The translations under genes were made by a program, and so were the position numbers. Shown in pieces: positions 20,110-29,560 of a stretch of DNA of 64,000 nt. Origin of the DNA: Nocardioides lianchengensis (GTDB lineage Bacteria > Actinomycetota > Actinomycetes > Propionibacteriales > Nocardioidaceae); assembly GCF_900101465.1 (NCBI RefSeq), contig NZ_FMZM01000003.1:124001-188000 (forward strand), in the 5' to 3' direction. The stretch's first letter is position 1. Each line of letters begins with the position of its first letter. A model generated the notes under the pieces. It had not been told where the DNA came from, searched no databases, and saw nothing but the letters and a program-made list of their open reading frames with translations.

Positions 20110-21939
20110 GTGACCTACGACACGATCATCCGGGACGGGCGCTTCTTCGATGGGAGCGGCGGGCCCTCCGCCGTCCGGCACGTCGGGATCCGCGACGGCA
20201 AGGTCGCCGGGATCTCCGCCGAGCCACTCGACGAGACCGGCTGCGGGGACGTCGTCGAGGCGGCCGGGCAGTGGGTGCTGCCGGGCATGGTCGACATCCA
20301 CACGCACTACGACGTGGAGGTCCTCAACGGACCCGACCTGACCGAGTCGCTGCGCCACGGCGTCACCACGATCCTGCTCGGCTCGTGCTCGCTGTCGACC
20401 GTCCACGTGGGCGGGGTCGACGCCGGCGACCTGTTCGGCCGGGTCGAGGCCATCCCGCGCCAGCACGTCATCCGCGCGGTCGACGACCACCAGACCTGGC
20501 GCACCGCCAGCGAGTACGTCACCGCGCTCGAGGACCGCCCGCTCGGCCCCAACCTCGCGTCGTTCATCGGCCACTCCGACATGCGCACGGCGACCATGGG
20601 CCTGGACCGGGCCACCCGCAAGGAGGTGAAGCCCACCCGCGCCGAGCAGGCCCGGATGGAGCGGATGCTCGTCGACGCGCTCGACGCCGGCTTCGTCGGC
20701 ATGTCGGCCCAGCAGCTGCTCTTCGACAAGCTCGACGGCGACCTGTGCCGCTCGCGCACCCTGCCGTCGACGTACGCCGGCGGCAAGGAGATGCGCGGGC
20801 TGCGCAAGATCCTGCGCCGGCGCGGCCGGGCCCTGCAGGCCGGACCCGACGTCGGGCGCCCGCAGACCGTCGTGACGCAGGCCTTCGGCTCGCTCGGACT
20901 GTTCGGCAAGCCGCTGAAGACCAGCCTGCTGTCGGCCGCCGACATCAAGGCGATCCCGTTCGTCATCTACCTGCTCCGCGGCCTGGCCGGGGTCGTCAAC
21001 CGGCTCGGCGGCGACTTCCGCTGGCAGCACCTCCCGGTCCCGTTCGAGGTGTACGCCGACGGCATCGACCTGGTGATCTTCGAGGAGTTCGGCGCGGGCG
21101 CGCAGGCCCTGCACCTGCAGGAGAAGCTGGCCCGCGACACGCTGATGCGCGACCCGTCGTACCGGGCGCGGTTCCGCAAGGACTACGAGAGCAAGTACGG
21201 CCCGCGGGTCTGGCACCGCGACTTCTTCGACGCCCAGGTCGTCGCCTGCCCCGACGAGTCCGTGGTCGGCAAGTCCTTCGGGCAGGTCGGCCTGGAGCGC
21301 GGCGGCGCGCACCCGGTCGACGCCTTCCTCGACCTGGTGCTGGAGCACGGCACCGCGATGCGCTGGCGCACCACCATCTCCAACCACCGCCCCGAGATCC
21401 TGAAGAAGATCGCCCGCGAGCCCGGCGTCCAGATGGGCTTCTCCGACGCCGGCGCCCACCTGCGCAACATGGCCTTCTACAACTTCGGGCTGCGGCTGCT
21501 GAAGCACGTGCACGACGCCGAGCAGGCCGGCCAGCCGTTCATGACCATGGAGCACGCCGTGCACCGGCTGACCGGCGAGCTCGCCGACTGGTACGACCTC
21601 GACGCCGGCCACCTGCGCCTCGGCGACCGCGCCGACCTCTTCGTCCTCGACCCGGCGCGGCTCGACTCGTCGCTCGACGAGTACGCCGAGGCCCCCGTCG
21701 AGCAGTACGACGGCCTCTCGCGGATGGTCAACCGCAACGACGCGACCGTGCCGCTGGTGATGGTCGGTGGCCGGACGGTCTGGCGCGCCGGGCGGGCGTC
21801 GTCGCTGCTCGGCCGCGAGCGGACCGGACGGTTCCTGCGGGCCGGCGAGCAGTCGCGCGAGCCGCTGACCGCGCCCCGTCGTACCTCGTCGCCGGCGGCG
21901 GCGCCCTCGGTGCCCTCGGTGCCCGAGGTCGCCTCGTGA
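20110..21939 (+). CDS. N-acyl-D-amino-acid deacylase-like amidohydrolase (amidohydrolase family 3)
   Basis: The 609-residue protein begins TYDTIIRDGRFFDGSGGPS, followed by KVAGI and PGMVDIHTHYD. The metal motif HTHYD has His at residues 64 and 66. Further family features are SFIGHSDMR, GFVGMSAQQL, and a late GFSDAGAHLRNMAF. These match the D-aminoacylase branch, which uses an amidohydrolase TIM barrel with one or two zinc ions. Actual substrates of actinobacterial members vary and cannot be told from sequence. Its stop overlaps the start of the SnoaL-like gene, suggesting a two-gene unit. Confidence 0.88.
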   Translation: MTYDTIIRDGRFFDGSGGPSAVRHVGIRDGKVAGISAEPLDETGCGDVVEAAGQWVLPGMVDIHTHYDVEVLNGPDLTESLRHGVTTILLGSCSLSTVHVGGVDAGDLFGRVEAIPRQHVIRAVDDHQTWRTASEYVTALEDRPLGPNLASFIGHSDMRTATMGLDRATRKEVKPTRAEQARMERMLVDALDAGFVGMSAQQLLFDKLDGDLCRSRTLPSTYAGGKEMRGLRKILRRRGRALQAGPDVGRPQTVVTQAFGSLGLFGKPLKTSLLSAADIKAIPFVIYLLRGLAGVVNRLGGDFRWQHLPVPFEVYADGIDLVIFEEFGAGAQALHLQEKLARDTLMRDPSYRARFRKDYESKYGPRVWHRDFFDAQVVACPDESVVGKSFGQVGLERGGAHPVDAFLDLVLEHGTAMRWRTTISNHRPEILKKIAREPGVQMGFSDAGAHLRNMAFYNFGLRLLKHVHDAEQAGQPFMTMEHAVHRLTGELADWYDLDAGHLRLGDRADLFVLDPARLDSSLDEYAEAPVEQYDGLSRMVNRNDATVPLVMVGGRTVWRAGRASSLLGRERTGRFLRAGEQSREPLTAPRRTSSPAAAPSVPSVPEVAS

Positions 21940-22385
21940 CCCGTACGCCCGAGGAGGCGGTGCGGGGACTGTGGCGGACGCTGTCCGCGCGCGACTACGA
22001 CGGCATCGCCGACTGGGTCACCGACAACTGCCTCTACATGGACATGCCGCTCGGCCCCTCCCTCTCCGCGCGGGGACCCGTCGACATCGCCAAGCGGCTG
22101 CAGGTCGGCTGGGGCGGGCTGGCGGCGTACGAGAACCACGACGGGGTGCTCGTCGCCTCCGGTGACGACGTGATGTACGAGCACTCGGAGACCTGGACGT
22201 TCCCCTCGGGCGAGGTGGTTACCCTCCCCTTCGCCACCGTGCACCGGGTGCGGGACGGGAAGGTGTCGCTGTGGAAGGACTACTGGGACTACGGCGCGAT
22301 CATGAACAACGCGCCCGCGTCCTGGGTGGAGTCGCTCGCCACCGCCGACACCAGCTGGGTCTACGACGCGACGGCTGACCTCTGA
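21936..22385 (+). CDS. SnoaL-like / NTF2-fold protein
   Basis: The 149-residue protein runs MTRTPEEAVRGLWRTLSARDYDGIADWVTDNCLYMDMPLG and ends VRDGKVSLWKDYWDYG, the typical cone-shaped NTF2 fold of SnoaL-like and limonene-epoxide-hydrolase-like proteins. GTG at 21936 overlaps the amidohydrolase stop (GTGA). Family members bind small hydrophobic or polar ligands, with or without enzymatic activity. Coupling to an amidohydrolase suggests action on the same compound, but this is inference. Confidence 0.85.
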   Translation: MTRTPEEAVRGLWRTLSARDYDGIADWVTDNCLYMDMPLGPSLSARGPVDIAKRLQVGWGGLAAYENHDGVLVASGDDVMYEHSETWTFPSGEVVTLPFATVHRVRDGKVSLWKDYWDYGAIMNNAPASWVESLATADTSWVYDATADL

Positions 22386-22456
22386 TCCGCCTGCCCCCCG
22401 ATCCCACCCGGGGTATCGTCGGCGACCCGCGTCCCCGAGAGAGACCAGAGACAGCC

Positions 22457-23332
22457 ATGACTGACCCCCGCGTCCACCTGCGCCTCGCGCGCGGCAAGCG
22501 GCGCGCCGCAAAGGTCCTGGCCCTCGCGCTGGCCACGGTCGTGACGGCGAGCGTGCTCGGGGCGACCGGCGCCTCTGCCCACAATGACGGGATCGCCGGA
22601 CGCTCCCAGGGCGGTACCGCCGACAAGGGCGACGAGCAGGACGGGTCCTGGATCCAGCCGACCGAGCAGGTCTTCTTCCCCCATGTCCGGGACGGCTTCA
22701 AGGACTTCGCGGTGTTCAACATCTACGCCAGCCAGTACGAGAACGGCACTGCGGACATCACCGATGAGAACGGCGACGTCGTCCGCTCCCTGCGCTTCGG
22801 TGACGCGCCCCGGGGTTCGAACGCAAGCTCGCAGGCCCGCTGGGACGGAGGGGACGAGACAGGACGGATCGCGGGCGTCGGCACCTACCAGGCGCACATC
22901 GCGGCCGACCTGGGTATGTGGGTCGACGGGGAGTACGTCGTGACCACCGTCAGGGAGACTGTCCAGGTACGCATCGCGTCCGGGATCCGCAACCGCGCCT
23001 TCACGATCACCCGCGCCGCCGCGAGGACGTCTCGCCGGACGAGTGGCGAGGGATGCCGGACCCGGAAGATCGACCGGGACCTGGCGCTGAAGTGCCGGAG
23101 GGGCACGTTCGCGTCGGCGTCGTGGCGGGTGCGGCTGCCGAGCCGTGCCACGAAGGTGCGCTGGGACCTGGTCCGCGACTCCGCGAGCCGCCGCGGCGGA
23201 CCGGGGCGCCGCATGGAGACGGCGGCCCGGAAGAACCGACGCCTGCTGGTCGTGACCGCCACCGTCACCCGCTCGCGCCACCAGCGCTACGACGCCGTCG
23301 TCGTCCGCTACCACCGCCGGGTGCGCGTCTGA
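22457..23332 (+). CDS. Secreted protein with FlgD-like immunoglobulin segment
   Basis: The 291-residue protein has a long N-terminal signal peptide (KVLALALATVVTASVLGATGASA, cleavage near 42). A middle region (DITDENGDVVRSLRFGD…ARWDGGDETGRIAGVGTYQAHI) follows the FlgD-Ig pattern of a strand, W(D/N)GxD and GxY, as found in many surface proteins. The C-terminal third is very Arg-rich and basic, with a Cys pair (GEGCRTRK, ALKCRRG). It probably acts outside the cell. No specific function can be assigned. Confidence 0.75.
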   Translation: MTDPRVHLRLARGKRRAAKVLALALATVVTASVLGATGASAHNDGIAGRSQGGTADKGDEQDGSWIQPTEQVFFPHVRDGFKDFAVFNIYASQYENGTADITDENGDVVRSLRFGDAPRGSNASSQARWDGGDETGRIAGVGTYQAHIAADLGMWVDGEYVVTTVRETVQVRIASGIRNRAFTITRAAARTSRRTSGEGCRTRKIDRDLALKCRRGTFASASWRVRLPSRATKVRWDLVRDSASRRGGPGRRMETAARKNRRLLVVTATVTRSRHQRYDAVVVRYHRRVRV

Positions 23333-23367
23333 GCCCGGATCCAGGCTGAGCGAGCGGGGAGAGCCCG

Positions 23368-25194
23368 TCAGGCGCCGGTGATCCCCAGCAGCGCGTCGCC
23401 GTACTTCTCGAGCTTGGCGGCGCCGAGCCCGGAGACTCCGGCCAGCTGCTCCCGGCTCGTGGGCCGTACCGCGGCGATCTGGCGCAGCGTCGCGTCGTGG
23501 AAGACGACGTACGCCGGGAGGCCGGCCTCCTTCGCCGTCGCCGCCCGCCAGGCGCGGAGCTCCTCGAAGAGCGCCTCCCCCGCGGCGTCCAGCGGGACGT
23601 CGTCGGCCTTGGCCTTCCGGCCGGAGGCCGAGGAGCGACGGGTGGCGGAGGGCTTCACCTCGTGGCGCAGCCGGACCTGCCGCTCGCCCCGGAGCACGGC
23701 CGAGGACTCCTCGGTGAGCTCGAGCGTGCCGTAGCCGTCGTCGCCGACGGTCAGCAGCCGCTGCGCGAGGAGCTGGCGTACGACGCCGCGCCACTGCCGC
23801 TCGTCGAGCTCGGTGCCGATGCCGTAGACGCTGAGCGAGGTGTGGTCGAGCGACACGATGCGGTCGTTGGTCCGGCCGAGCAGGATGTCCACGACGTGGC
23901 CGGCGCCGTACCGCTGGCGGCGCTGGGCGAGGCGGACGATCGCGGACAGGAACTTCTGGGCGGCGACCGTGCCGTCCCAGGTCTCCGGCGGGGCCGTGCA
24001 CGTGTCGCAGTTGCCGCAGGCCGGGCCCGCGGGCTGGCCGAAGTAGGCCAGCAGCTGGCCGCGGCGGCACTCGACGGTCTCGCAGAGGGCGAGCATCGCG
24101 TCGAGGTTCGCACCGAGGCGGCGCTTGTGGGCGGCGTCGCCCTCGGAGGTCTGCACCATCTTGCGCTGCTGGACGACGTCCTGGAGTCCGTAGGCCAGCC
24201 AGGCCGTGGCCGGGTTGCCGTCGCGGCCCGCACGGCCGGTCTCCTGGTAGTAGCCCTCGACCGACTTCGGCAGGTCGAGGTGGGCGACGAAGCGGACGTC
24301 GGGCTTGTCGATGCCCATCCCGAACGCGATGGTCGCGGTGATGACCAGGCCGGGCTCGCGCAGGAAGCGGGACTGGTGCTCGGCGCGCTGCCGGGCGTCC
24401 AGGCCGGCGTGGTACGGCAGCGCGGGGATGTTGTTGCGGGACAGGAAGGTCGCCGTCTCCTCGACCGAGCGCCGCGACAGGCAGTAGACGATGCCCGAGT
24501 CGCCCGCGTGCTCGGTGCGCAGCAGGTCGAGGAGCTGCTGGCGGGGGTTGTCCTTCGCGACGATCCGGTACTCGATGTTGGGACGGTCGAACGACGACAC
24601 GAACACCCGGGCGTCGTCCAGACCGAGCCGGGTGACGATGTCGGCCCGGGTCGCCTCGGTCGCCGTCGCGGTCAGCGCGATCCGGGGTACGGCGGGCCAC
24701 CGCTCCCCGAGCACGGCGAGCGCCAGGTAGTCGGGCCGGAAGTCGTGGCCCCACGACGAGACGCAGTGGGCCTCGTCGATGGCGAACAGCGCGATCTCGC
24801 CGCGGTCGAGCAGCGCGAGGGTGGAGGGTGCCGAGAGCCGCTCCGGGGCGAGGTACAGCAGGTCGAGCTCGCCGGCGACGTACGCCGCCTCGACCGCGCG
24901 CCGCTCCTCGGAGGACTGGGTCGAGTTGAGGAAGGCGGCCCGGACGCCGAGCGCGCCGAGGGCGTCGACCTGGTCCTGCATCAGGGCGATCAGCGGGGAG
25001 ATGACGACGCCGGTGCCGGGCCGGACCAGCGACGGGACCTGGTAGCACAGCGACTTGCCCCCGCCGGTGGGCATCAGCACCAGGGCGTCGCCGCCGCTGA
25101 CGACGGTGTCGATGATCTGGGCCTGGTCTCCGCGGAAGGCGTCGTACCCGAAGACCCGGGAGAGGACCTCGGTCGGGGCGTGCGTCGTCGTCAT
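23368..25194 (-). CDS. recQ: ATP-dependent DNA helicase RecQ
   Basis: This 3'–5' superfamily 2 helicase acts in recombination and replication-fork repair. The 608-residue protein has Walker A PTGGGKSL (about 42–49), DEAHC (about 139), [11 protein letters not shown], the RecA2 motif ETGRAGRDG, a zinc-binding region ending CGNCDTC, a winged-helix RQC domain and a C-terminal HRDC domain (about 525–600, [32 protein letters not shown]). All RecQ domains are present. ATG at 25194; divergent from the DUF5701 gene. Confidence 0.96.
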   Translation of the reverse strand: MTTTHAPTEVLSRVFGYDAFRGDQAQIIDTVVSGGDALVLMPTGGGKSLCYQVPSLVRPGTGVVISPLIALMQDQVDALGALGVRAAFLNSTQSSEERRAVEAAYVAGELDLLYLAPERLSAPSTLALLDRGEIALFAIDEAHCVSSWGHDFRPDYLALAVLGERWPAVPRIALTATATEATRADIVTRLGLDDARVFVSSFDRPNIEYRIVAKDNPRQQLLDLLRTEHAGDSGIVYCLSRRSVEETATFLSRNNIPALPYHAGLDARQRAEHQSRFLREPGLVITATIAFGMGIDKPDVRFVAHLDLPKSVEGYYQETGRAGRDGNPATAWLAYGLQDVVQQRKMVQTSEGDAAHKRRLGANLDAMLALCETVECRRGQLLAYFGQPAGPACGNCDTCTAPPETWDGTVAAQKFLSAIVRLAQRRQRYGAGHVVDILLGRTNDRIVSLDHTSLSVYGIGTELDERQWRGVVRQLLAQRLLTVGDDGYGTLELTEESSAVLRGERQVRLRHEVKPSATRRSSASGRKAKADDVPLDAAGEALFEELRAWRAATAKEAGLPAYVVFHDATLRQIAAVRPTSREQLAGVSGLGAAKLEKYGDALLGITGA

Positions 25195-25322
25195 CGCTGC
25201 CTATCGTGACGCCTCGGCCCAGCCGGGGGCGAGCCGCCGTCCACAGCGCCGCGGGGAACCAACGTCGCCGGCGGGTCGTTGGGCCCACGCGCCCTGCTCA
25301 CGACATCCCTGGAGGACAGCCC

Positions 25323-25973
25323 TTGTCGGCACCCACCGCTCTCCCGCCGCTCCCCGACCAGGCCGAACGGCTCATCGCGCTCGGGCTCGCCGAGCGGGCG
25401 GACCTCACCGCCGAGGAGGTACGACGGGCTGCGCGGACCGACGTCCCCGGCGCGCTCCTCGTCGTCCACCCGGACCGGCTGCCCGCGAGCGCGCTGGCGC
25501 CGTACCTCCGGCACCGGGAGAAGCCGGGCTTCGTGGTGACCGACCTGGGCGACGTGGACGAGTTCCGGCCGATCCCGGAGGCGGCGGTCCCGGACTCCGC
25601 CCTCTACCTCGTGACGGACCTCGACCGCGGCGACCACCTCGCCAACTGGAGCCCCGACGAGGCGCTCCCCGACGTCGTGGCCGCCGGTCGTACCCCGCTC
25701 ACCCTCGTCGAGGGCCTGCACTGGCTGCTGCAGCAGCCCGAGGTCCTGGAGCGGAACCACTGCTTCATGACGATCGGCTCGCGGCTGTGCAAGGCGGACG
25801 GGAGGCTCGACGCCCGCACGCCCGCCATCTGGATCAGCAACGGCACCGGCCGCGACGGCGCCACGAACCGGCACGCGCCCAAGGTCGGGTGGTGCTGGGC
25901 CGGCAACCGGCACACCTGGCTCGGCTTCGCCTCCGGTGCCCGGCGGCTCGATCCCGTCGGCCTCCCGCGGTAG
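25323..25973 (+). CDS. DUF5701 family protein
   Basis: The 216-residue protein matches the actinobacterial DUF5701 family, with LNWSPDEALP-like, PLTLVEGLHWLLQQPEVLERNHCFMTIGSRL, TPAIWISNGTGRDGATNRHAPKVGWCWAGNRHTWLGFASGA segments. Function is unknown. TTG at 25323 is chosen because a clear GGAGGA lies 7–8 bases upstream and the family N-terminus begins here; the frame is open further upstream without an RBS. The gene stands alone between recQ and the convergent homocysteine methyltransferase gene. Confidence 0.82.
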   Translation: MSAPTALPPLPDQAERLIALGLAERADLTAEEVRRAARTDVPGALLVVHPDRLPASALAPYLRHREKPGFVVTDLGDVDEFRPIPEAAVPDSALYLVTDLDRGDHLANWSPDEALPDVVAAGRTPLTLVEGLHWLLQQPEVLERNHCFMTIGSRLCKADGRLDARTPAIWISNGTGRDGATNRHAPKVGWCWAGNRHTWLGFASGARRLDPVGLPR

Positions 25974-25976
25974 CCC

Positions 25977-26888
25977 TCACGTCGGGGACGGGACGCCCCA
26001 GAGCGCCGCCACGTGCCGGCGGTCGGTGCCGCAGCAGCCGCCCAGCACGGCGATCGACGGGACCGCGTCCCGGACGGCGCGGGTCGACCCGGTCAGCAGG
26101 TCCAGGTCGCCGGGGTCGAGGGTCTCCATTGCGTCCAGCTCGGCGTGCGACAGGGTCGAGGCGTTCGGACGGAACCACGTCAGCCGTTCCTGCCAGGCGC
26201 CCCCGTCGAGCGCCGGGACGACGTGCGCGGGGTGGGCGCAGTTGACGCCGTACCAGTCGGCCGGGGCCTCGTCCTCGACCCGGGCGAGGGTGCCGGAGAC
26301 CGTGGTCCCGTCCGGCAGTCGACCGTCGGTCTCGACGGTGAACGAGACCGCCACCGGCAGACCCGCGGACCGGGCGGCCCGCACCACGCCCACCGCCTCG
26401 GCCGCACCGGTCAGGGTCATGGCGTGCACCAGGTCGGCACCGGCCGCGGCGAACGACTCGGCCTCGGGACGGTGGTAGGTCGCGGCGGCGTGCGCGTCGG
26501 TCCCGCCGGCCAGGTAGCCGTCGCCGCGGGGCCCGACGCTGCCGCTCACCAGCGCCCGGTCGGCGCCGGCCTCCTCCACCACCCGACGGAGCAGGGCGAC
26601 CGAGGCGCGGTTGACCCGGTCGAGCGCCGGGGCGTCGTAGCCGAGGGCGCGGCCCCAGTCATGGTTGGCCCGCCAGGTCGGCGTCTCGAGCAGGAGTCCG
26701 ACGGCGGCGGCAGCCGCGATCGCGGCGTACTCCGCGTAGTAGCCGGCCAGGACGGCCGCTCCTTCGGACTCCTCGACGAGCGGGAAGGCCGCGAACTCCG
26801 GCAGGTCGACGCCGCGGTTGAAGATCAGGTCGGTCTCCAGGCCACCGTCGGTGACCCAGGTCGATGCCCCCAGCAGGTCGGCGCCCAT
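25977..26888 (-). CDS. mmuM: Homocysteine S-methyltransferase
   Basis: This enzyme transfers a methyl group (S-methylmethionine or SAM as donor) to homocysteine, giving methionine. The 303-residue zinc enzyme shows DGGLETDLIFNRGVDLPEFAAFPLV at the N-terminus and the three zinc-ligand cysteines: VNCAHP (about 215) and the GGCCGT pair (about 281–286). There is no cobalamin domain, so it is the MmuM/YagD type rather than MetH. ATG at 26888. It is divergent from the GH3 glucosidase gene, sharing a 137-base promoter region with a CRP-type site. Confidence 0.92.
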   Translation of the reverse strand: MGADLLGASTWVTDGGLETDLIFNRGVDLPEFAAFPLVEESEGAAVLAGYYAEYAAIAAAAAVGLLLETPTWRANHDWGRALGYDAPALDRVNRASVALLRRVVEEAGADRALVSGSVGPRGDGYLAGGTDAHAAATYHRPEAESFAAAGADLVHAMTLTGAAEAVGVVRAARSAGLPVAVSFTVETDGRLPDGTTVSGTLARVEDEAPADWYGVNCAHPAHVVPALDGGAWQERLTWFRPNASTLSHAELDAMETLDPGDLDLLTGSTRAVRDAVPSIAVLGGCCGTDRRHVAALWGVPSPT

Positions 26889-26947
26889 GTTCGCTCTCCT
26901 TCGTGCCGGTCGCCGACGCAGGTGGGCGATGCGCCGAGCCCCGGCGA

Positions 26948-26963
26948 TGTGATAGAGGTCACA
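26948..26963. promoter_or_regulatory. Perfect CRP/GlxR-type operator
   Basis: TGTGATAGAGGTCACA is an exact TGTGA-N6-TCACA. It lies 62 bases upstream of the beta-glucosidase start and 59 bases upstream of the mmuM start on the other strand. A cAMP-responsive CRP/GlxR-family regulator is the expected reader. Confidence 0.65.
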
Positions 26964-27025
26964 CTAAGGCTCCTCGGCGCTCGTGTCGTCGGAGCGAACG
27001 GCTCGGGCAGTTCGAGGAGGCAGAC

Positions 27026-29311
27026 GTGAAGAGGATCTGGAGTGCGGCCGTGGTCGCCGGGGTGCTGGCGGCAGGGTGCCTGACCGCCGGGACGGTGCTG
27101 GCGAACGACGGCGGGTCGTCGTCCGACGAACGGGCGCTCGCCCCGACGCGTGGCGCCCCCAGCCGATCGATCGAGCGGCGGATCGACCGGCTGCTGGCGC
27201 GGATGACGACCGAGGAGAAGCTGCAGCAGGTGCAGCTGCTCTCCGACGGCCAGATCACCGACGCGGACGCCGCGGCGGGGGTCGGGGGCGTGTTCAGCCT
27301 GACCGACCCGGCGAAGATCGACCACTTCCAGCGGATCGCCATGACCCGCTCACGCCTGAAGATCCCCATCCTGTTCGCCTACGACACGATCCACGGCTAC
27401 CGGACGATCTTCCCGGTCCCCCTCGGCGCCGCCAGCTCCTTCGACCCCGAGGTGGCCCGGGCCGACGCCCGGATCGGGGCCCGCGAGTCGACGACGGTCG
27501 GCATCAAGCAGATCTACAGCCCGATGGTCGACGTCTCCCACGAACCCCGCTGGGGCCGGATCGTCGAGGGCAACGGCGAGGACCCCTACCTCGGCTCGGT
27601 GTTCGCCGCGGCCCGGGTCAAGGGGGCGCAGGGCGACGACTACAGCAAGCCCGACCGGGCCATCACCAGCGTCAAGCACTTCGTCGCGTACGGCGACCCC
27701 GAGGGCGGCCGTGACTACGGCACCACCGATCTGTCGGAGCAGCTGCTGCGCAACCTCTACCTGCCGCCGTTCAAGGCCGCGGTCGAGGCCGGCGCCGACA
27801 CCGTGATGTGCTCCTTCAACGCCCTCAACGGCGTCCCCGGCTGTGCCAACCACTACACCGAGACCGAGATCCTGAAGAAGGAGTGGGGCTTCGACGGTTT
27901 CATCGAGAGCGACTACACCGCGGTCACCGAGACGATCAACCACGGCACCGCCGCCGACGACGCCGACGCGGGCGCCCAGGCCCTGATGGCCGGCACCGAC
28001 TCGGAGATGGTCAGCACCACGATCCGCGACCACGGCGAGGAGCTGCTCGCGGACGGCCGGATCTCCGAGCGGCGCCTCGATGACGCCGTACGCCGCATCC
28101 TGCGCGTGAAGTTCCGCGCCGGCCTCTTCGAGCGCCCGTACGTCGACCAGGCCAAGGCGGTCGATCCGGCCAGCTTCCTCACGGCCGCCGACCGCCGGGC
28201 GGCGCGCACCGCCGCCGCGCGCTCGATGGTGCTGCTGCAGAACGAGGGGCAGACCCTCCCCCTCGACCCGACGAAGGACACCGCGGTGATCGGGCCGCTC
28301 GCCGACAGCCAGCACGACATGCTCGGCACCTGGTCGGGCAAGGGCGAGGACGCCGACGCGGTGAGCGTGCTGACCGGGATCACCGACGGGTCGTCGGGGA
28401 CGACGACGTACGCCCAGGGCTGCGCGCTGAGCAACGACGAGCCGCCGGCGTACGACCCGGCCGACGACTGCCCGACCGACGCCGGCTTCGCCGCGGCGGT
28501 GGCCGCCGCGAGCGCCGCCGACCAGGTCGTGCTGGCGGTCGGCGAGACCAAGGAGATGAGCGGTGAGGCGGCGACCCGGTCGACGCTCGACCTGCCCGGA
28601 CGCCAGCAGGAGCTGATTGACGCGATCGCGGCGACCGGCAAGCCGTTCGTGGTCGTGCTCTTCAACGGTCGCCCGCTGACCCTCACCGACGTGGTGGACA
28701 GCGCGCCGGCCGTGCTCGAGGCCTGGTTCCCGGGCGTGGAGGCCGGCCACGCGGTCGCCGACGTCGTCTTCGGGAAGGTGAACCCCGGCGGCAAGCTCCC
28801 GGTGACCTTCCCGCAGCGTCTCGGGCAGGTGCCGATCTACTACAACCACGAGCCCACCGGTCGCCCGTGCGACGTCACCCAGAAGTACAACTCGCGCTAC
28901 CGCGACCTGCGCTCCTGCGACCCGCTCTTCGCGTTCGGCCACGGCCTGAGCTACACGACGTTCGACGTCACCGACCTCCGGCTGAGCCGGTCCACGGTCT
29001 CCCGCAAGGGCCGCGTCGTCGCCTCGATGAAGGTCACCAACACCGGCGACGTCGCCGGGGACGAGGTCGCGCAGCTCTACCTCCGCGACCCGGTCGCGAG
29101 CATCTCCCAGCCGGTCCGCCGCCTGCGCGGCTTCGAGCGGGTGACGCTGAGGCCCGGCGCATCGACCACGGTGCGGTTCACCCTGGATGCGAGCGACTTC
29201 GGGTTCTACGACAACCGCGGGAAGTTCGTGGTCGAGCCCGGGGAGATCCAGGTCTTCGCGGGCAGCGACTCGACGGCGCGCCTCACCCGGTCCTTCCGGG
29301 TGACCCGGTGA
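27026..29311 (+). CDS. bglX: Exported GH3 beta-glucosidase
   Basis: The 761-residue protein removes terminal beta-linked glucose or xylose from oligosaccharides outside the membrane. The N-terminus has a signal with LAAGC (Cys18), so it is probably a lipoprotein. GH3 domains follow: a TIM barrel (about 50–370; RWGRIVEGNGEDPYL, SVKHFVAYG, KKEWGFDGFIESDY with nucleophile Asp296), an alpha/beta sandwich (about 410–620; VGETKEMSGEA), and a C-terminal fibronectin-III-like domain (about 655–755). SDY replaces the commoner SDW at the nucleophile. GTG at 27026 follows GGAGG. A CRP-type site upstream suggests catabolite control. Confidence 0.95.
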   Translation: MKRIWSAAVVAGVLAAGCLTAGTVLANDGGSSSDERALAPTRGAPSRSIERRIDRLLARMTTEEKLQQVQLLSDGQITDADAAAGVGGVFSLTDPAKIDHFQRIAMTRSRLKIPILFAYDTIHGYRTIFPVPLGAASSFDPEVARADARIGARESTTVGIKQIYSPMVDVSHEPRWGRIVEGNGEDPYLGSVFAAARVKGAQGDDYSKPDRAITSVKHFVAYGDPEGGRDYGTTDLSEQLLRNLYLPPFKAAVEAGADTVMCSFNALNGVPGCANHYTETEILKKEWGFDGFIESDYTAVTETINHGTAADDADAGAQALMAGTDSEMVSTTIRDHGEELLADGRISERRLDDAVRRILRVKFRAGLFERPYVDQAKAVDPASFLTAADRRAARTAAARSMVLLQNEGQTLPLDPTKDTAVIGPLADSQHDMLGTWSGKGEDADAVSVLTGITDGSSGTTTYAQGCALSNDEPPAYDPADDCPTDAGFAAAVAAASAADQVVLAVGETKEMSGEAATRSTLDLPGRQQELIDAIAATGKPFVVVLFNGRPLTLTDVVDSAPAVLEAWFPGVEAGHAVADVVFGKVNPGGKLPVTFPQRLGQVPIYYNHEPTGRPCDVTQKYNSRYRDLRSCDPLFAFGHGLSYTTFDVTDLRLSRSTVSRKGRVVASMKVTNTGDVAGDEVAQLYLRDPVASISQPVRRLRGFERVTLRPGASTTVRFTLDASDFGFYDNRGKFVVEPGEIQVFAGSDSTARLTRSFRVTR

Positions 29312-29323
29312 GGCCGCCTCCGG

Positions 29324-29560
29324 TCAGCGCCGCGCGGACCTGCGCTGGGCGACGACGAGCCCGACCACCAGCAGCACAGCGGCGATCTTCGCGAGCGGCG
29401 CCACCGCGTCCGAGCACGGCACCTGCTGGCCGAAGGTGTTGAAGCAGATGCCCTGGTAGGAGTGCAGCTCGGAGCGGATCGCGATCAGGTGGTGAACGGC
29501 GAGGTAGGCGCCGAGCACCAGCAGCACGCCGGCCAGGTCGCCGACGGCCCGTCGCCTCAT
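29324..29560 (-). CDS. Small two-helix membrane protein
   Basis: The 78-residue product has two hydrophobic helices (DLAGVLLVLGAYLAVHHLIAI and LAKIAAVLLVVGLVVA) joined by an exposed loop with two cysteines (GICFNTFGQQVPCSD) that could form a disulfide. Its start overlaps the stop of the saccharopine-dehydrogenase-like gene (ATGA), so it is probably co-translated. No family recognised. Confidence 0.65.
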   Translation of the reverse strand: MRRRAVGDLAGVLLVLGAYLAVHHLIAIRSELHSYQGICFNTFGQQVPCSDAVAPLAKIAAVLLVVGLVVAQRRSARR

